From Chloroflexota bacterium (GTDB lineage: Bacteria > Chloroflexota > Dehalococcoidia > Lucifugimonadales > GCA-2722455), in NCBI GenBank assembly GCA_002722455.1, contig PBMB01000017.1:62001-126000 (forward strand): a DNA stretch of 64,000 nucleotides, given 5' to 3'. Numbering within the stretch: position 1 is the stretch's first letter; the number at the start of each line of letters is the position of its first letter. Of this stretch, positions 26,846 to 36,867 are shown in pieces. A model generated the notes under the pieces. That model was given only the letters and a program-made list of their open reading frames with translations, was not told where the DNA came from and ran no database searches. The position numbers and the translations under genes were made by a program.

Positions 26846-27817
26846 ATGACTACAGATACACTAGATAAAACAATATTAAACAAATATTACGAGCAAATGT
26901 TTTTAATTCGTATATTTGAAGAATACTGCGATAGATTATATAAACAAGGTAACATCAAGGGATTTTGTCATTTGTATATAGGGCAAGAAGCAATAGCAGT
27001 TGGTTCAATAAATGCTCTAACTAAAAACGACTATATAATTACTCACTATAGAGACCATGGACATGCACTCGCTAGAGGAATGGATCCAAATATAATTATG
27101 TCAGAATTAATGGGAAAAACCACTGGTAGTAGCAGAGGAAAAGGTGGATCAATGCACCTATTTGATACTAACTTAAATTTCATGGGAGGGCATGCAATAG
27201 TTGGTGGACATTTACCAATAGCGACTGGACTAGCATTAGGATTAAAATACAGAAAAGAAAACGGTACAGTTGTGTGTTTTTTTGGAGATGGTGCTGTTAA
27301 CGAAGGTGAATTCCATGAATCTATGAACTTAGCTGCAATATGGAACCTTCCTGTTATTTTCTTTCTAGAAAATAATTACTATGGAATGGGAAGTCATATT
27401 AGTCGAACTCATTCGATGGGTGAAAATATAAGTAAAATTGCTGATTCTTATTCAGTCAAATCTATACAAGCAGATGGTATGGATGTACTAGATGTTGCAA
27501 AAAAGACAAAATCAGCAATAGAAAAAATTCGTAAAGGAAATGGTCCTGTATTAATTGAAGCTAAATGTTATAGATTTAGAGGGCATTCCGTACAAGATCC
27601 TCAATTTTATAGAGATAAAGAGGAAATAGAAAAATGGTCCAACCGTGACCCAATTCAGACATTTAAAAATTTCTTAATCGAATCCGGTACATTATTTGAG
27701 GATGAAATACAAAAAACTGAAAGAAAAATTCGTGAACAAGTAGAGGTTGCTGTTAAATTTGCCCAAGACAGCCCATTACCTCATATAGAATCTGCATATG
27801 AGCATATTTATGCCTAA
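26846..27817 (+). CDS. pdhA: Pyruvate dehydrogenase E1 component, alpha subunit
   Basis: With the beta subunit, it decarboxylates a 2-oxoacid on thiamine diphosphate and reductively acetylates E2. The thiamine diphosphate motif runs GDGAVNEGEFHESMN to FFLENN. Other signatures are GFCHLYIGQEAIAVG, HYRDHGHALARG, GKGGSMHLF, and YRFRGHSVQDP, the phosphorylation-loop equivalent. Length 323 fits PdhA of the heterotetrameric type. A branched-chain or acetoin dehydrogenase cannot be fully excluded, but the four-gene set favours pyruvate. Confidence 0.92.
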   Translation: MTTDTLDKTILNKYYEQMFLIRIFEEYCDRLYKQGNIKGFCHLYIGQEAIAVGSINALTKNDYIITHYRDHGHALARGMDPNIIMSELMGKTTGSSRGKGGSMHLFDTNLNFMGGHAIVGGHLPIATGLALGLKYRKENGTVVCFFGDGAVNEGEFHESMNLAAIWNLPVIFFLENNYYGMGSHISRTHSMGENISKIADSYSVKSIQADGMDVLDVAKKTKSAIEKIRKGNGPVLIEAKCYRFRGHSVQDPQFYRDKEEIEKWSNRDPIQTFKNFLIESGTLFEDEIQKTERKIREQVEVAVKFAQDSPLPHIESAYEHIYA

Positions 27818-27840
27818 ATTCCATTCGAGGAGATAATAAT

Positions 27841-28818
27841 ATGCCTAAAATGACGCTCAGAGAAGCAATAAGTTTTGGTTTAACAGAAGCATTAGATAAT
27901 GATAGTGATGTTTTCCTCATGGGAGAAGATGTTGGCAAATTTGAAGGATCATATGCTGTAACAAAAGGATTTTTAGATAAATATGGGAAAGACCGTGTTC
28001 GTGACACACCTATTTCTGAATCTGCAATTGTGGGCTCTGGTATTGGTGCGGCACTAATTGGACTTAAACCGATTATTGAAATCATGACTATCAATTTTGC
28101 TTTATTAGCTATTGATCAAATTGTTAATCATGCAGCAAAATTAAGCTACATGTCAGATGGCCAGCTTCAAGTTCCAATAGTAATTAGAACTGTTACAGGT
28201 GGTGGTGCACAATTAGGAGCTACTCACTCACAAAATTTTGAAAATTGGTTTGCTTCTGTCCCTGGATTGACTGTCGTAACACCATCTGATCCTTATGACG
28301 CACTAGGGTTGTTAAGAACATCAATTAATTCACCAAATCCTGTTATTTTCACTGAACACGCAACTCTATATCGCACTCAAGGTGATGTGCCTAAAAAACC
28401 TTATAGCATTCCTTTTGGGAAAGCAAAAATCAAAAAATCAGGAACCGATATTACATTAATTGCATATTCTAAAAGTGTACATACCGCACTAGAAGCAGCA
28501 GATTTACTAGCACTCAAAGGAATTAGTACAGAAGTTATTGATCTACGTACATTAAATCCACTAGATACTGAAACCATTGTAAATTCAATTAAAAAAACCA
28601 ACCGTGCCATAGTAATAGAAGAAACATGGAAAACCGGAGGTTTTAATGGTGAGTTAATTGCAAGAATCCAAGAAAATGTTTTTGATTCTCTAGATGGACC
28701 TGTTGGACGTATTAATAGTGATGATGTTCCATCTCCATATTCTGGTAATTTAGAATCTTCTATATTACCCTCTGCGAATAAAATAGTTGATTTAGCACAC
28801 GACCTATATGGTATTTAA
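27841..28818 (+). CDS. pdhB: Pyruvate dehydrogenase E1 component, beta subunit
   Basis: The partner of the alpha subunit. Diagnostic segments are FLMGEDVGKFEGSYAVTKG, TPISESAIVGSGIGAALIG, GGAQLGATHSQNFENWF and the C-terminal transketolase-fold part with VIDLRTLNPLDTETI and VIEETWKTGGF. The length of 325 is typical. GAGGAGATAATA precedes the ATG, with 23 bases after pdhA. Confidence 0.94.
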   Translation: MPKMTLREAISFGLTEALDNDSDVFLMGEDVGKFEGSYAVTKGFLDKYGKDRVRDTPISESAIVGSGIGAALIGLKPIIEIMTINFALLAIDQIVNHAAKLSYMSDGQLQVPIVIRTVTGGGAQLGATHSQNFENWFASVPGLTVVTPSDPYDALGLLRTSINSPNPVIFTEHATLYRTQGDVPKKPYSIPFGKAKIKKSGTDITLIAYSKSVHTALEAADLLALKGISTEVIDLRTLNPLDTETIVNSIKKTNRAIVIEETWKTGGFNGELIARIQENVFDSLDGPVGRINSDDVPSPYSGNLESSILPSANKIVDLAHDLYGI

Positions 28819-28902
28819 TGATATAAGTTATGTTGTTTTGTAGAATAGCCACTAATATAATACAATCAGTAATTAATAAAGAATAATTCAGGAGAATAAG
28901 TT

Positions 28903-30168
28903 TTGGCTGAAGATATAAATATGCCTCAAATGGGATACGATATGACAGAAGGAACTGTAGTTCGTTGGATGAAATCTGAAGGTGAAAGTGTTTCAACTGG
29001 AGAAATTATTGCAGAAATCGAAACAGATAAAGCAATCGTTGAATTTGAAGCACCTACTACAGGGACATTACTAAAAATTACCGCAAAAGAGGGAACTACC
29101 GTTCCTGTGGGAAACCCTATCGGATTAATTGGTGATTCTGGAGAAAAAATCCCTTCGAGTACTATGAATGAAGATTCTAACGACAATACATCTCCTAATA
29201 TAACCAAACCATCTCCGCCAAATGTTACAAAAACACCACCCCCTTTATCTAAATCTACATCAACTAAAAAACAATCAATTAAAATTTCTCCTATAGCTCG
29301 CCAAATTGCAGAAGAAAATTCCATTGATATTACTCAACTCATTGGAACTGGACCAGGAAATCGTATTAATAAAAAAGATGTATTAGACGCAATTGACGAC
29401 ACGTCAGAAACTACTATCAATGAAACTAGCCTGCCTAATACCAAAACCGAAGATCTTCCTGCAGAAATCAATGCATCTCCTGAACCTCAGCAACTCGATA
29501 AAATGAGACAACAAATTGCAAGAGTTACTACAAAAAGTAAACAGGAAATTCCTCATTTTTATGTATCTACTGAAATCAATATGTCAAACACATTAGAACT
29601 AAGAAAACAATTAAATGAAGCGTTATCTTCTGACAATACACGGGTAAGCATTAATGATATTCTCATCAAAGCGAGTGTAATGGCTTTAAAAGCATTTCCC
29701 AAACTAAATGCATCTTTTATTAATGAAACTATTCAACAACATAGCCAAATTAATATTGGAATAGCAATTGGTAATACTAATGGACTAATAATGCCAGCAA
29801 TTCTTGATTGCCAAAATAAAAGCTTAGAGGAAATAGCTATAGCAACTAAAGATTTAATTGCTAGATCTAAAAATGGATCATTGCGTAGTGAAGAGTATTC
29901 TGGAGGAACTTTTAGCATAAGTAACTTAGGTACATTTGACGTAGATAATTTTATTGCAATTATTCAACCTCCCCAATCTGCAGTTTTGGCGGTAGGGAAA
30001 ATAATCAAAAAACCTGTAATTAAGGATGATCAAATTAAAATTGCCCCTATTCTTACTGCAACTATATCAGCAGACCATAGAATCGCTGACGGTGTTGATG
30101 GAGCACAACTTTTAACTGAAATTAAACGTTTACTTGAATCACCTTTACTAATGCTTTTAAATGAATAG
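28903..30168 (+). CDS. pdhC: Dihydrolipoamide acetyltransferase (E2) of pyruvate dehydrogenase
   Basis: The core subunit moving the acetyl group to coenzyme A. One lipoyl domain is at the N-terminus, with the lipoylated Lys43 in EIETDKAIVEF. A Pro/Ser/Thr linker is followed by a peripheral subunit-binding domain (ISPIARQIAEENSIDITQL) and the catalytic domain ending in ISADHRIADGVDGAQ, with the active-site His and Asp. Start is TTG with CAGGAG upstream. Length 421. The separation of 84 bases from pdhB is the widest within the operon. Confidence 0.94.
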   Translation: MAEDINMPQMGYDMTEGTVVRWMKSEGESVSTGEIIAEIETDKAIVEFEAPTTGTLLKITAKEGTTVPVGNPIGLIGDSGEKIPSSTMNEDSNDNTSPNITKPSPPNVTKTPPPLSKSTSTKKQSIKISPIARQIAEENSIDITQLIGTGPGNRINKKDVLDAIDDTSETTINETSLPNTKTEDLPAEINASPEPQQLDKMRQQIARVTTKSKQEIPHFYVSTEINMSNTLELRKQLNEALSSDNTRVSINDILIKASVMALKAFPKLNASFINETIQQHSQINIGIAIGNTNGLIMPAILDCQNKSLEEIAIATKDLIARSKNGSLRSEEYSGGTFSISNLGTFDVDNFIAIIQPPQSAVLAVGKIIKKPVIKDDQIKIAPILTATISADHRIADGVDGAQLLTEIKRLLESPLLMLLNE

Positions 30169-30249
30169 CAAAGATACTCTATATATTATGAAACCATTTA
30201 TACAGAGTATGATATGATGATTTTAAAAATGATTGAGAACAACTAACTA

Positions 30250-31050
30250 ATGCAATATATATCTGACCCACAAGTTCGCTTAGTTACACGTCCTAGTATA
30301 AATTGGGCTGCAATTGCTGATTTCCTTGATAGTGAAGGCCTACCACCAATACCAGACAGTATTCGATCAGGGGATGATGAATCTTCTGCAGTCGTTGAAA
30401 TATCAGCACGCCTTTGTTACATGAGTTACGGTCGAGGTAGAAAAGATATTTCTGATTTTATCAATAATCTGCTTTCAAAAGGTGATGGAAGTGTTTTTGA
30501 ACATGTAAATTACGGATTTGTAATTTCAGGCATTTCTCGATCTTTGACTCATGAATTAGTCAGGCATCGGGCCGGCTTTGCTTATAGTCAAAGATCACAA
30601 CGTTACGTAGATGAATCAGAATCTGATTTTATTATCCCGCCTGCTTTAAATGAGAATGATGCCAAAACAATCAAAGCTGCGGACGTAATGAAAGCTGCTA
30701 TGGAATCGTCCTTGTCTTCTTATAAAAACTTAGTTTCTGAATTAGATAAAATTATTCCAGAAGAACAATTCGAATCACTTAGCGATCGCAGAAAAGCTAT
30801 ACGCCAAGCAGCAAGATCTGTATTACCCAATGCAACCGAAACTAAGATTTTTGTTACAGCAAATGTTCGTGCTTGGCGACATTTCATTGAAATGCGTGGA
30901 GCTGGATTTGCTGACTGGGAAATTAGAAATCTTGCAATTATTATTTTAAAAATCCTAGAGCAAGAGTCTCCTCTTCTCTTTTCTGATTTTACTATTGATA
31001 AATTACCTGACGGAACATTAACCGCCAAACCAAAATATTCTAAAATTTAA
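30250..31050 (+). CDS. thyX: Flavin-dependent thymidylate synthase
   Basis: ThyX makes dTMP from dUMP using methylene-tetrahydrofolate and reduced FAD, instead of ThyA. The signature region reads LVRHRAGFAYSQRSQRYV. This has one residue more between RHR and the serine than the textbook RHRX7S form, a variant I believe occurs in other ThyX groups. Other conserved elements are SVFEHVNYGFVISGISR, RKAIRQAARSVLPNATETKI and ANVRAWRHFIEMR. Length 266. A short inverted repeat spans its stop codon (31033-31058). Confidence 0.92.
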   Translation: MQYISDPQVRLVTRPSINWAAIADFLDSEGLPPIPDSIRSGDDESSAVVEISARLCYMSYGRGRKDISDFINNLLSKGDGSVFEHVNYGFVISGISRSLTHELVRHRAGFAYSQRSQRYVDESESDFIIPPALNENDAKTIKAADVMKAAMESSLSSYKNLVSELDKIIPEEQFESLSDRRKAIRQAARSVLPNATETKIFVTANVRAWRHFIEMRGAGFADWEIRNLAIIILKILEQESPLLFSDFTIDKLPDGTLTAKPKYSKI

Positions 31051-31097
31051 GAATATTTAATAAATCCTTAACATTAATCGTAAGTAGTTTATATAAC

Positions 31098-32879
31098 ATG
31101 AGTATAATTGATGATATAAAAACGAAAGCAGAGATCGTACAAATTGTTTCCCCTTATGTAACTCTGCAACAAACAGGCAAAAACCTGAAAGGATTATGTC
31201 CGTTCCATTCTGAAAAAACCCCATCATTTTTTATTAGTCCTGAACGGCAAACATGGCGTTGTTTTGGTGCATGTTCTGATGGGGGAGACATCATATCATT
31301 TATGATGAAAATTGAAAATAAAGAATTTGCGGAAACAATACAATCTTTAGCTAACACCTTAGGCATAGATAATCAATTAAATATTCAAAAAGATATTTCA
31401 AAAAATTCTGAATTATTTGAAATTAATGAATTAGCAGCAAATTTCTTTTCCAATTTACTGGAATCTCAAGAAGGAAATACCGGTCGAGAATATTTAATTG
31501 AAAGAGGGCTCAATACAAAAACTATCAAACAATTTAAATTAGGACTTAGTCCTAAACAACCAACAGCATTAATAGAATATTTTAGATCTATTAACATACC
31601 AGGTTCTATGCTTGCACAAGTTGGATTAGCCTCTGAAAATCAAAAAGTGTTCCGCGATTTTTTCTCGAACCGGATTATGTTCCCAATTCAAAACCCTAAA
31701 AATAAAATCATAGGATTTGGAGGAAGATCTCTAAATAACAATGGACCCAAATACTTAAATACTCCTACCACTTCAATTTTTGATAAAAAATCAACACTTT
31801 ATGCCTATAATCATATCGGCCGTTTACTTGCCTCGAATCAACCAATTATCATTGTCGAAGGATATATGGATGCAATTACTGCACATCAGCATGGGTATGA
31901 CAATGTAGTTGCATCACTCGGAACATCGATCACTAAACAACACTTATCTCAACTTAAAAAAGTGTCTAAAAAAATTATACAAGCATTAGATCCAGATCAA
32001 GCTGGACAAAATGCTACTTTAAGAAGCCTTGAATCTACTTATTCAATATTTGAAGAAGGATACTTGGGACAAAGAAAAGAAATTGAACTGCACATTGCAT
32101 CTCTACCTGCAAATGAAGATCCAGACTCCTTAATTCGAAATAATGGAGCAAAATGGAAATCAACATTAGATCAATCTTTACCTTTTATCGAATTCTTAAT
32201 CAATGGAATCGGAACTTTATTTGTTATGAATACATCAAACGATAAAACAAAAATCGCAGAAAAATTATTGCCATTTATTGCTCATACTCGTAATTCCTTC
32301 GAACAAGAAAAATATTTCACATCTCTTGCCAAAAAACTAAATGTGAAAGAACAAACTCTGAAAGTATCAATACATGATATTAGCAATTCTAAAACTAGAC
32401 CAAAAAATAATACCCTACAACCCAGCAAGATGGTTTTAAAACAAACTGACATACGAAGCACCTATTATTTAGAAGATTATTTAACTGCTTTATTAATCCA
32501 AAGACCTGAGCTTAAAGAACAATATTTCAAACTTGATATTTCTCAGTTTACAAGCATCGAAAACAAAGAACTCCTTCTTAGTTGGGAAAAAGCTAATTGT
32601 GAAATCACTAATCTGAAAACACCTTCAATCGCCTTAAAAGAACATTTAGAATACATAAAATCTATTAATCTACACAAGATATCTAACTCTTCTTCCTTGC
32701 CAACATTTCGTATTATATCAGGGAGATTATCAGAACAACATCTACGTAATACTCAAGAATTATTACTCTCGTCGACTGACAATCTTGAACCATTACCTAC
32801 TAAATTAGAATCACAAATCATATCGGTAAATGAGCAATTACGTAATATAATGTATAAAGATAAAGATCTTAATAAATGA
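31098..32879 (+). CDS. dnaG: DNA primase
   Basis: DnaG lays RNA primers at replication forks. An N-terminal CHC2 zinc domain is visible: Cys34, His37, Cys55 and Cys59, with a C-x3-C spacing at the second pair (RCFGACSDGG) instead of the usual C-x2-C. The catalytic TOPRIM domain follows, with IGFGGRSLNNNGPKYLNTP, IIVEGYMDAITAHQ and IQALDPDQAGQNAT. The C-terminal helicase-interacting part is diverged. Length 593. rpoD follows after 27 bases, matching the classical macromolecular synthesis operon (dnaG-rpoD). Confidence 0.95.
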   Translation: MSIIDDIKTKAEIVQIVSPYVTLQQTGKNLKGLCPFHSEKTPSFFISPERQTWRCFGACSDGGDIISFMMKIENKEFAETIQSLANTLGIDNQLNIQKDISKNSELFEINELAANFFSNLLESQEGNTGREYLIERGLNTKTIKQFKLGLSPKQPTALIEYFRSINIPGSMLAQVGLASENQKVFRDFFSNRIMFPIQNPKNKIIGFGGRSLNNNGPKYLNTPTTSIFDKKSTLYAYNHIGRLLASNQPIIIVEGYMDAITAHQHGYDNVVASLGTSITKQHLSQLKKVSKKIIQALDPDQAGQNATLRSLESTYSIFEEGYLGQRKEIELHIASLPANEDPDSLIRNNGAKWKSTLDQSLPFIEFLINGIGTLFVMNTSNDKTKIAEKLLPFIAHTRNSFEQEKYFTSLAKKLNVKEQTLKVSIHDISNSKTRPKNNTLQPSKMVLKQTDIRSTYYLEDYLTALLIQRPELKEQYFKLDISQFTSIENKELLLSWEKANCEITNLKTPSIALKEHLEYIKSINLHKISNSSSLPTFRIISGRLSEQHLRNTQELLLSSTDNLEPLPTKLESQIISVNEQLRNIMYKDKDLNK

Positions 32880-32906
32880 ATTTTAAAAATTATTAGCAGG
32901 TAAATA

Positions 32907-34439
32907 ATGAAAAAAAATAATAATACAAACTATTCAGAATTCAATGGAAAAAACATTGTTACCGATTCTCAAGAGCAATACGATGAATTTAATGAATCCA
33001 ATAGTGAAAAAGAAATCAATTCAAATGTTTCTACTGAAAAAGATGAATCTCCTGAAACCTTTGACATCTTTGAATTAGAAGAAAATAATTTAGAAACAGA
33101 AGAAACTGTAGTAAAATCCTTACTTTCAGAAAATTGGAACACAACACCTACTAAAGATGAAATAATCGATGACCCTGTAAGAATGTATCTGCGAGAAATT
33201 GGCAAAGTCACATTACTCAAGGCAGCTGACGAACGTAATCTCGCTGAAAAAATAGAATCTGCTAATTTCTTGATAAAAATAGAAAAAGAAATATCAAACG
33301 AATCTAGTCTCGCTCCGAAACCATATGAAATTATTATCCATATGCTAACTAGTTTGCAAAAAATTGCTCCATTGCTACAACAATTAAAAAATCTGCTCGA
33401 TATCAAAGAAAAGCAAATATTAGGAGATTTAATTAATCATACTGTAATAAGAGATGCCCTAGATAACAAACCAATTGATGAATTAATAGAAAAATTATCT
33501 GCTGAATTGGAAGAGGATCCTGAAATAACTAAAAGCAATGTTGAAACGCTATCACTTTGTACTAGGCTACTACCTCCTGAATTAAATGAATTTATTGCAT
33601 CTATTAAAAGTCCTGAGAATTTAAAATCCAAACTTGCTAAGAAAAGTACTATCACTAATTTCAAAACATTTGATTTGCGCTGGGTCAGGTACTTTAATAA
33701 TATAAAGATAGAGGGAGAGAGTGCCCAAAAACATTTAACTGAAGCAAACCTAAGGTTGGTTGTAAGCGTAGCAAAGAAATATATCGGACGAGGAATGTCC
33801 CTCTTAGACTTGATACAGGAAGGTAACATAGGTCTACTGAGAGCTGTAGAAAAATTTGATTATAGAAAAGGATATAAATTTAGTACTTATGCAACCTGGT
33901 GGATACGGCAGGCAATTACAAGGGCTATTGCTGACCAAGCAAGGACAATCAGAATACCTGTTCATATGGTTGAAACTATTAATAAACTAATGCGTGCATC
34001 ACGTCGACTAATTCAAGAATATGGGAGAGAACCTACAGAAAAAGAAATCGGTGAAGGTCTAGATTTACCTCCAGAAAAAGTTCGAGAGATTTTGAAATTA
34101 GCACAAGAACCTGTTTCTCTTGAAACTCCAATTGGAGAAGAAGAAGATAGTCGTCTCGGTGATTTTATAGAAGACAAGAATACCCTAGCACCTGTAGATG
34201 CTGCATCTCATCAACTACTTAAAGAACAGGTTGAAGATGTTCTAGACAGTTTGAGTGAACGAGAGGCACATGTTTTAAAACTTAGATTTGGACTTGAAGA
34301 TGGACGCCAAAGAACTCTAGAAGAAGTTGGGAAAGTTTTTGGTGTAACACGTGAACGAATACGTCAAATTGAATCAAAAGCTTTACGTAAACTCCGTAAT
34401 CCTATCCGAGCAACTAAATTAAAAGACTTTCTTGACTAA
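32907..34439 (+). CDS. rpoD: Primary RNA polymerase sigma factor (RpoD/SigA)
   Basis: The housekeeping sigma factor. Residues about 1-85 are acidic and diverged (region 1.1-like). [16 protein letters not shown] is region 1.2. Region 2 runs [18 protein letters not shown] through [19 protein letters not shown] and [16 protein letters not shown]. Region 3 includes [14 protein letters not shown]. Region 4 ends [18 protein letters not shown]. Intact regions 2.4 and 4.2 imply ordinary -10 and -35 recognition, consistent with the promoter I see at 44538. Length 510. Confidence 0.96.
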   Translation: MKKNNNTNYSEFNGKNIVTDSQEQYDEFNESNSEKEINSNVSTEKDESPETFDIFELEENNLETEETVVKSLLSENWNTTPTKDEIIDDPVRMYLREIGKVTLLKAADERNLAEKIESANFLIKIEKEISNESSLAPKPYEIIIHMLTSLQKIAPLLQQLKNLLDIKEKQILGDLINHTVIRDALDNKPIDELIEKLSAELEEDPEITKSNVETLSLCTRLLPPELNEFIASIKSPENLKSKLAKKSTITNFKTFDLRWVRYFNNIKIEGESAQKHLTEANLRLVVSVAKKYIGRGMSLLDLIQEGNIGLLRAVEKFDYRKGYKFSTYATWWIRQAITRAIADQARTIRIPVHMVETINKLMRASRRLIQEYGREPTEKEIGEGLDLPPEKVREILKLAQEPVSLETPIGEEEDSRLGDFIEDKNTLAPVDAASHQLLKEQVEDVLDSLSEREAHVLKLRFGLEDGRQRTLEEVGKVFGVTRERIRQIESKALRKLRNPIRATKLKDFLD

Positions 34440-34481
34440 ACTATTATCTTCTTTTACTGACTGGGGTTATTTACACAAAAA

Positions 34482-35555
34482 ATGAGTACTGTAGCTGTCA
34501 TACGAGTAAATCCAGATAATGTTTTGGATGGAATTAGTCGTGGAATGAATTTAGTAGAATACAAAAAAAGTTTAGAGAAAAAAAATACTACCATATTAAA
34601 AACTAACATCTCATGGCAACATTTTTTTCCTGCATGTTCCACAACTCCTTGGCAATTTGATGGGGTTATTTCAGAATTAAAATCAGCAAACTATAATAAT
34701 CTCTTACCTGCGTACAACGGTACTGTAGTAGTTAACCCAATTGATGGTGCAAAAAATAATAAACATACAGCAGTTGAAGAAAAACATGGACTAAAGAGTA
34801 TTATCCTTGATTTTCCTCCTACAAAGTGGATTGAATATACGCCTAAATCAAAATTATTAGTTTTAGATACCATTTTCCCCGAAGGAATTAGAATACCTGA
34901 AGTATTTATAGGTTCTAATATTATTCATCTTCCTACTGCTAAAACTCATGTTTTTACTACTATGACAGGTGCAATGAAAAATGCTTTTGGGGGTTTACTG
35001 AATCGTAAACGTCATTGGACTCACTCTGTAATTCATGAAACTCTCGTTGATTTGCTTAGAATTCAGAAAGAAATTCATCCTGAAATACTTGCTGTTACCG
35101 ATGCTACATTCGCTGGTGATGGCCCTGGTCCCCGTGCAATGCAGTGGCACATAAAAAACTTGATTCTCGTGAGTAAAGATCAAGTTGCTATAGATGCTGT
35201 ATGTGCACATCTTATGGGATTTGATCCTTTTACTATAAAATTTATTAAGCTAGCACATGATGAAGGCCTTGGTTGTGGAGACATTAACAAAATTCAAATC
35301 GTTGGCGACTCGATTAATAATGAAAAATGGAATTTTAATTCTGGAATGGATACGCTGGCAAGTAAAGGTCAGAAAATGATCTATTGGGGACCACTTAAAA
35401 AACTTGAAAAAATATTATTACAATCTCCTATCGTTCCTTGGTCATTTTGGGCATCAAATTTTTATTACAATACATATTGGATGCAATTCATTGGGAAAAA
35501 ACGTGTGAACCTTGCGATGAAAACTGAATGGGGAGAATTATTCAGGCAATACTAG
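34482..35555 (+). CDS. DUF362 domain protein
   Basis: Recognised by the DUF362 layout: an N-terminal VAVIRVNPDNVLDGI, ILKTNISWQHFFPACSTTP, a central IIHLPTAKTHVFTTMTGAMKNAFGG, and IKNLILVSKDQVAIDAVCAHLMGFDPFTIKFI. Many DUF362 proteins carry a C-terminal ferredoxin domain; this one (357 residues) has none and shows no CxxCxxC cluster. The function of the family is not established, though links to radical or corrinoid/iron-sulfur chemistry have been suggested. It lies 42 bases after rpoD and faces proA. Confidence 0.82.
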   Translation: MSTVAVIRVNPDNVLDGISRGMNLVEYKKSLEKKNTTILKTNISWQHFFPACSTTPWQFDGVISELKSANYNNLLPAYNGTVVVNPIDGAKNNKHTAVEEKHGLKSIILDFPPTKWIEYTPKSKLLVLDTIFPEGIRIPEVFIGSNIIHLPTAKTHVFTTMTGAMKNAFGGLLNRKRHWTHSVIHETLVDLLRIQKEIHPEILAVTDATFAGDGPGPRAMQWHIKNLILVSKDQVAIDAVCAHLMGFDPFTIKFIKLAHDEGLGCGDINKIQIVGDSINNEKWNFNSGMDTLASKGQKMIYWGPLKKLEKILLQSPIVPWSFWASNFYYNTYWMQFIGKKRVNLAMKTEWGELFRQY

Positions 35556-35560
35556 AACTC

Positions 35561-35597
35561 AATGGTCAAATTAATCACTTGCTCTAATTTGACCATT
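35561..35597. terminator. Hairpin between convergent DUF362 and proA genes
   Basis: AATGGTCAAATTA (35561-35573) pairs perfectly with 35585-35597 across an 11-base loop. It starts 5 bases after the DUF362 stop and covers the stop and last codons of proA. Its position suits a two-way transcription stop, but neither side has a strong T-run. Confidence 0.5.
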
Positions 35598-36833
35598 ACC
35601 TAAAACTATCCATTTATATGATAACAATGATTCCATTCCCATTGGACCTCTAGCATGAAATTTTTCCGTACTTATTGCCACTTCTGACCCCAATCCTAAT
35701 TGCCCACCATCATTAAAAGCAGTGCTAGCATTAACAACAACCACAGCACTATCAACTTCATCTAAAAATTGATTGGATGCCGAAGCATTTGTAGTCAATA
35801 TACCATCAGTATGTCCCGAACTAAATTGCCATATATGTCTTATAGCTTCATCAATAGAATCAACTATTTTAATTGCTATCTTTAAAGACAGGAATTCCTT
35901 ACCCCAATCGTCATCAGCAACCTTAAACGCATTTGGGGTTTCATGCAATATAGAAAATGCATTCTCATCACAAAGCAACTCCACATTCTTCCATTCAGGA
36001 TTTAAAGAGATGGATAAGAGTATTTCTTTAGCACTTGATGAGTGTATGAGTATAGTATCTAACGCATTACAAGCATACGGCCTAGATAATTTCGAATTAG
36101 TTAATACTTTTGTTGCAACAGACACATCAACCTCATTATCAACATACATATGACATACTCCCACTCCACCTGTAATAGCAGGCATTGTAGCTTCTCTAGC
36201 AACCTTATAAACTAAATTTGCACTGCCTCTAGGAATTAATAAATCGATATATTGGTTCATTTTTAAGATACCATCTACAATTTTCCGATCTTTATCTTGG
36301 ATGAATTGAATAGAATCTTTTGGTAATCCAACTAAAACAATACTATCAATAATAACTTTCGCTAAAGCTAAATTCGACTCAAATGCCTCAGAGCCACCTC
36401 GTAAAATCAATGCATTCCCAGTTTTAATACATAATACAGATACATCTACCGTGACATTAGGACGACTTTCATAAATAACAGAAATAACACCAAGTGGAAC
36501 TCGTTTTTTCGTAACATGTAATCCATTAGGCATTTCTTTAGTATCAAACCAACTTCCTAATGGATCAGGCATATTCCGGATTTTTTGAACATCTTTTGCA
36601 AGAGAATCGATTTTTGTTGACGTTAATTCTAAACGTTTTAATGCAGCATCATCTATGTTATTTGCTATAGCCATCTTGCAATCTTTAGTGTTTGCATCAA
36701 GTAATTCTTTCTTTCTAATAATAAGATTCTTAGCTATTTGATCTAAAGCTTTATCTCTTAAAGCAGCATCTGCTGATAGCATTTCTTGCAAACTAGTTTT
36801 TGCTTTTTTCCCTATTAATTCTAAGTCAACCAT
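35571..36833 (-). CDS. proA: Gamma-glutamyl phosphate reductase
   Basis: ProA reduces gamma-glutamyl phosphate with NADPH to glutamate semialdehyde, the second step of proline synthesis. Family signatures are VPLGVISVIYESRPNVTVD, GNALILRGGSEAFESN, LIPRGSANLVYKVARE and the active-site Cys in SRPYACNALDTILI. Length 420. It follows proB by 34 bases. Its last coding bases lie in a 13-bp hairpin shared with the convergent DUF362 gene. Confidence 0.95.
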   Translation of the reverse strand: MVDLELIGKKAKTSLQEMLSADAALRDKALDQIAKNLIIRKKELLDANTKDCKMAIANNIDDAALKRLELTSTKIDSLAKDVQKIRNMPDPLGSWFDTKEMPNGLHVTKKRVPLGVISVIYESRPNVTVDVSVLCIKTGNALILRGGSEAFESNLALAKVIIDSIVLVGLPKDSIQFIQDKDRKIVDGILKMNQYIDLLIPRGSANLVYKVAREATMPAITGGVGVCHMYVDNEVDVSVATKVLTNSKLSRPYACNALDTILIHSSSAKEILLSISLNPEWKNVELLCDENAFSILHETPNAFKVADDDWGKEFLSLKIAIKIVDSIDEAIRHIWQFSSGHTDGILTTNASASNQFLDEVDSAVVVVNASTAFNDGGQLGLGSEVAISTEKFHARGPMGMESLLSYKWIVLGNGQIRASD

Positions 36834-36867
36834 TAATATATCTATCCTTGTTTATTAAACAAATCCC

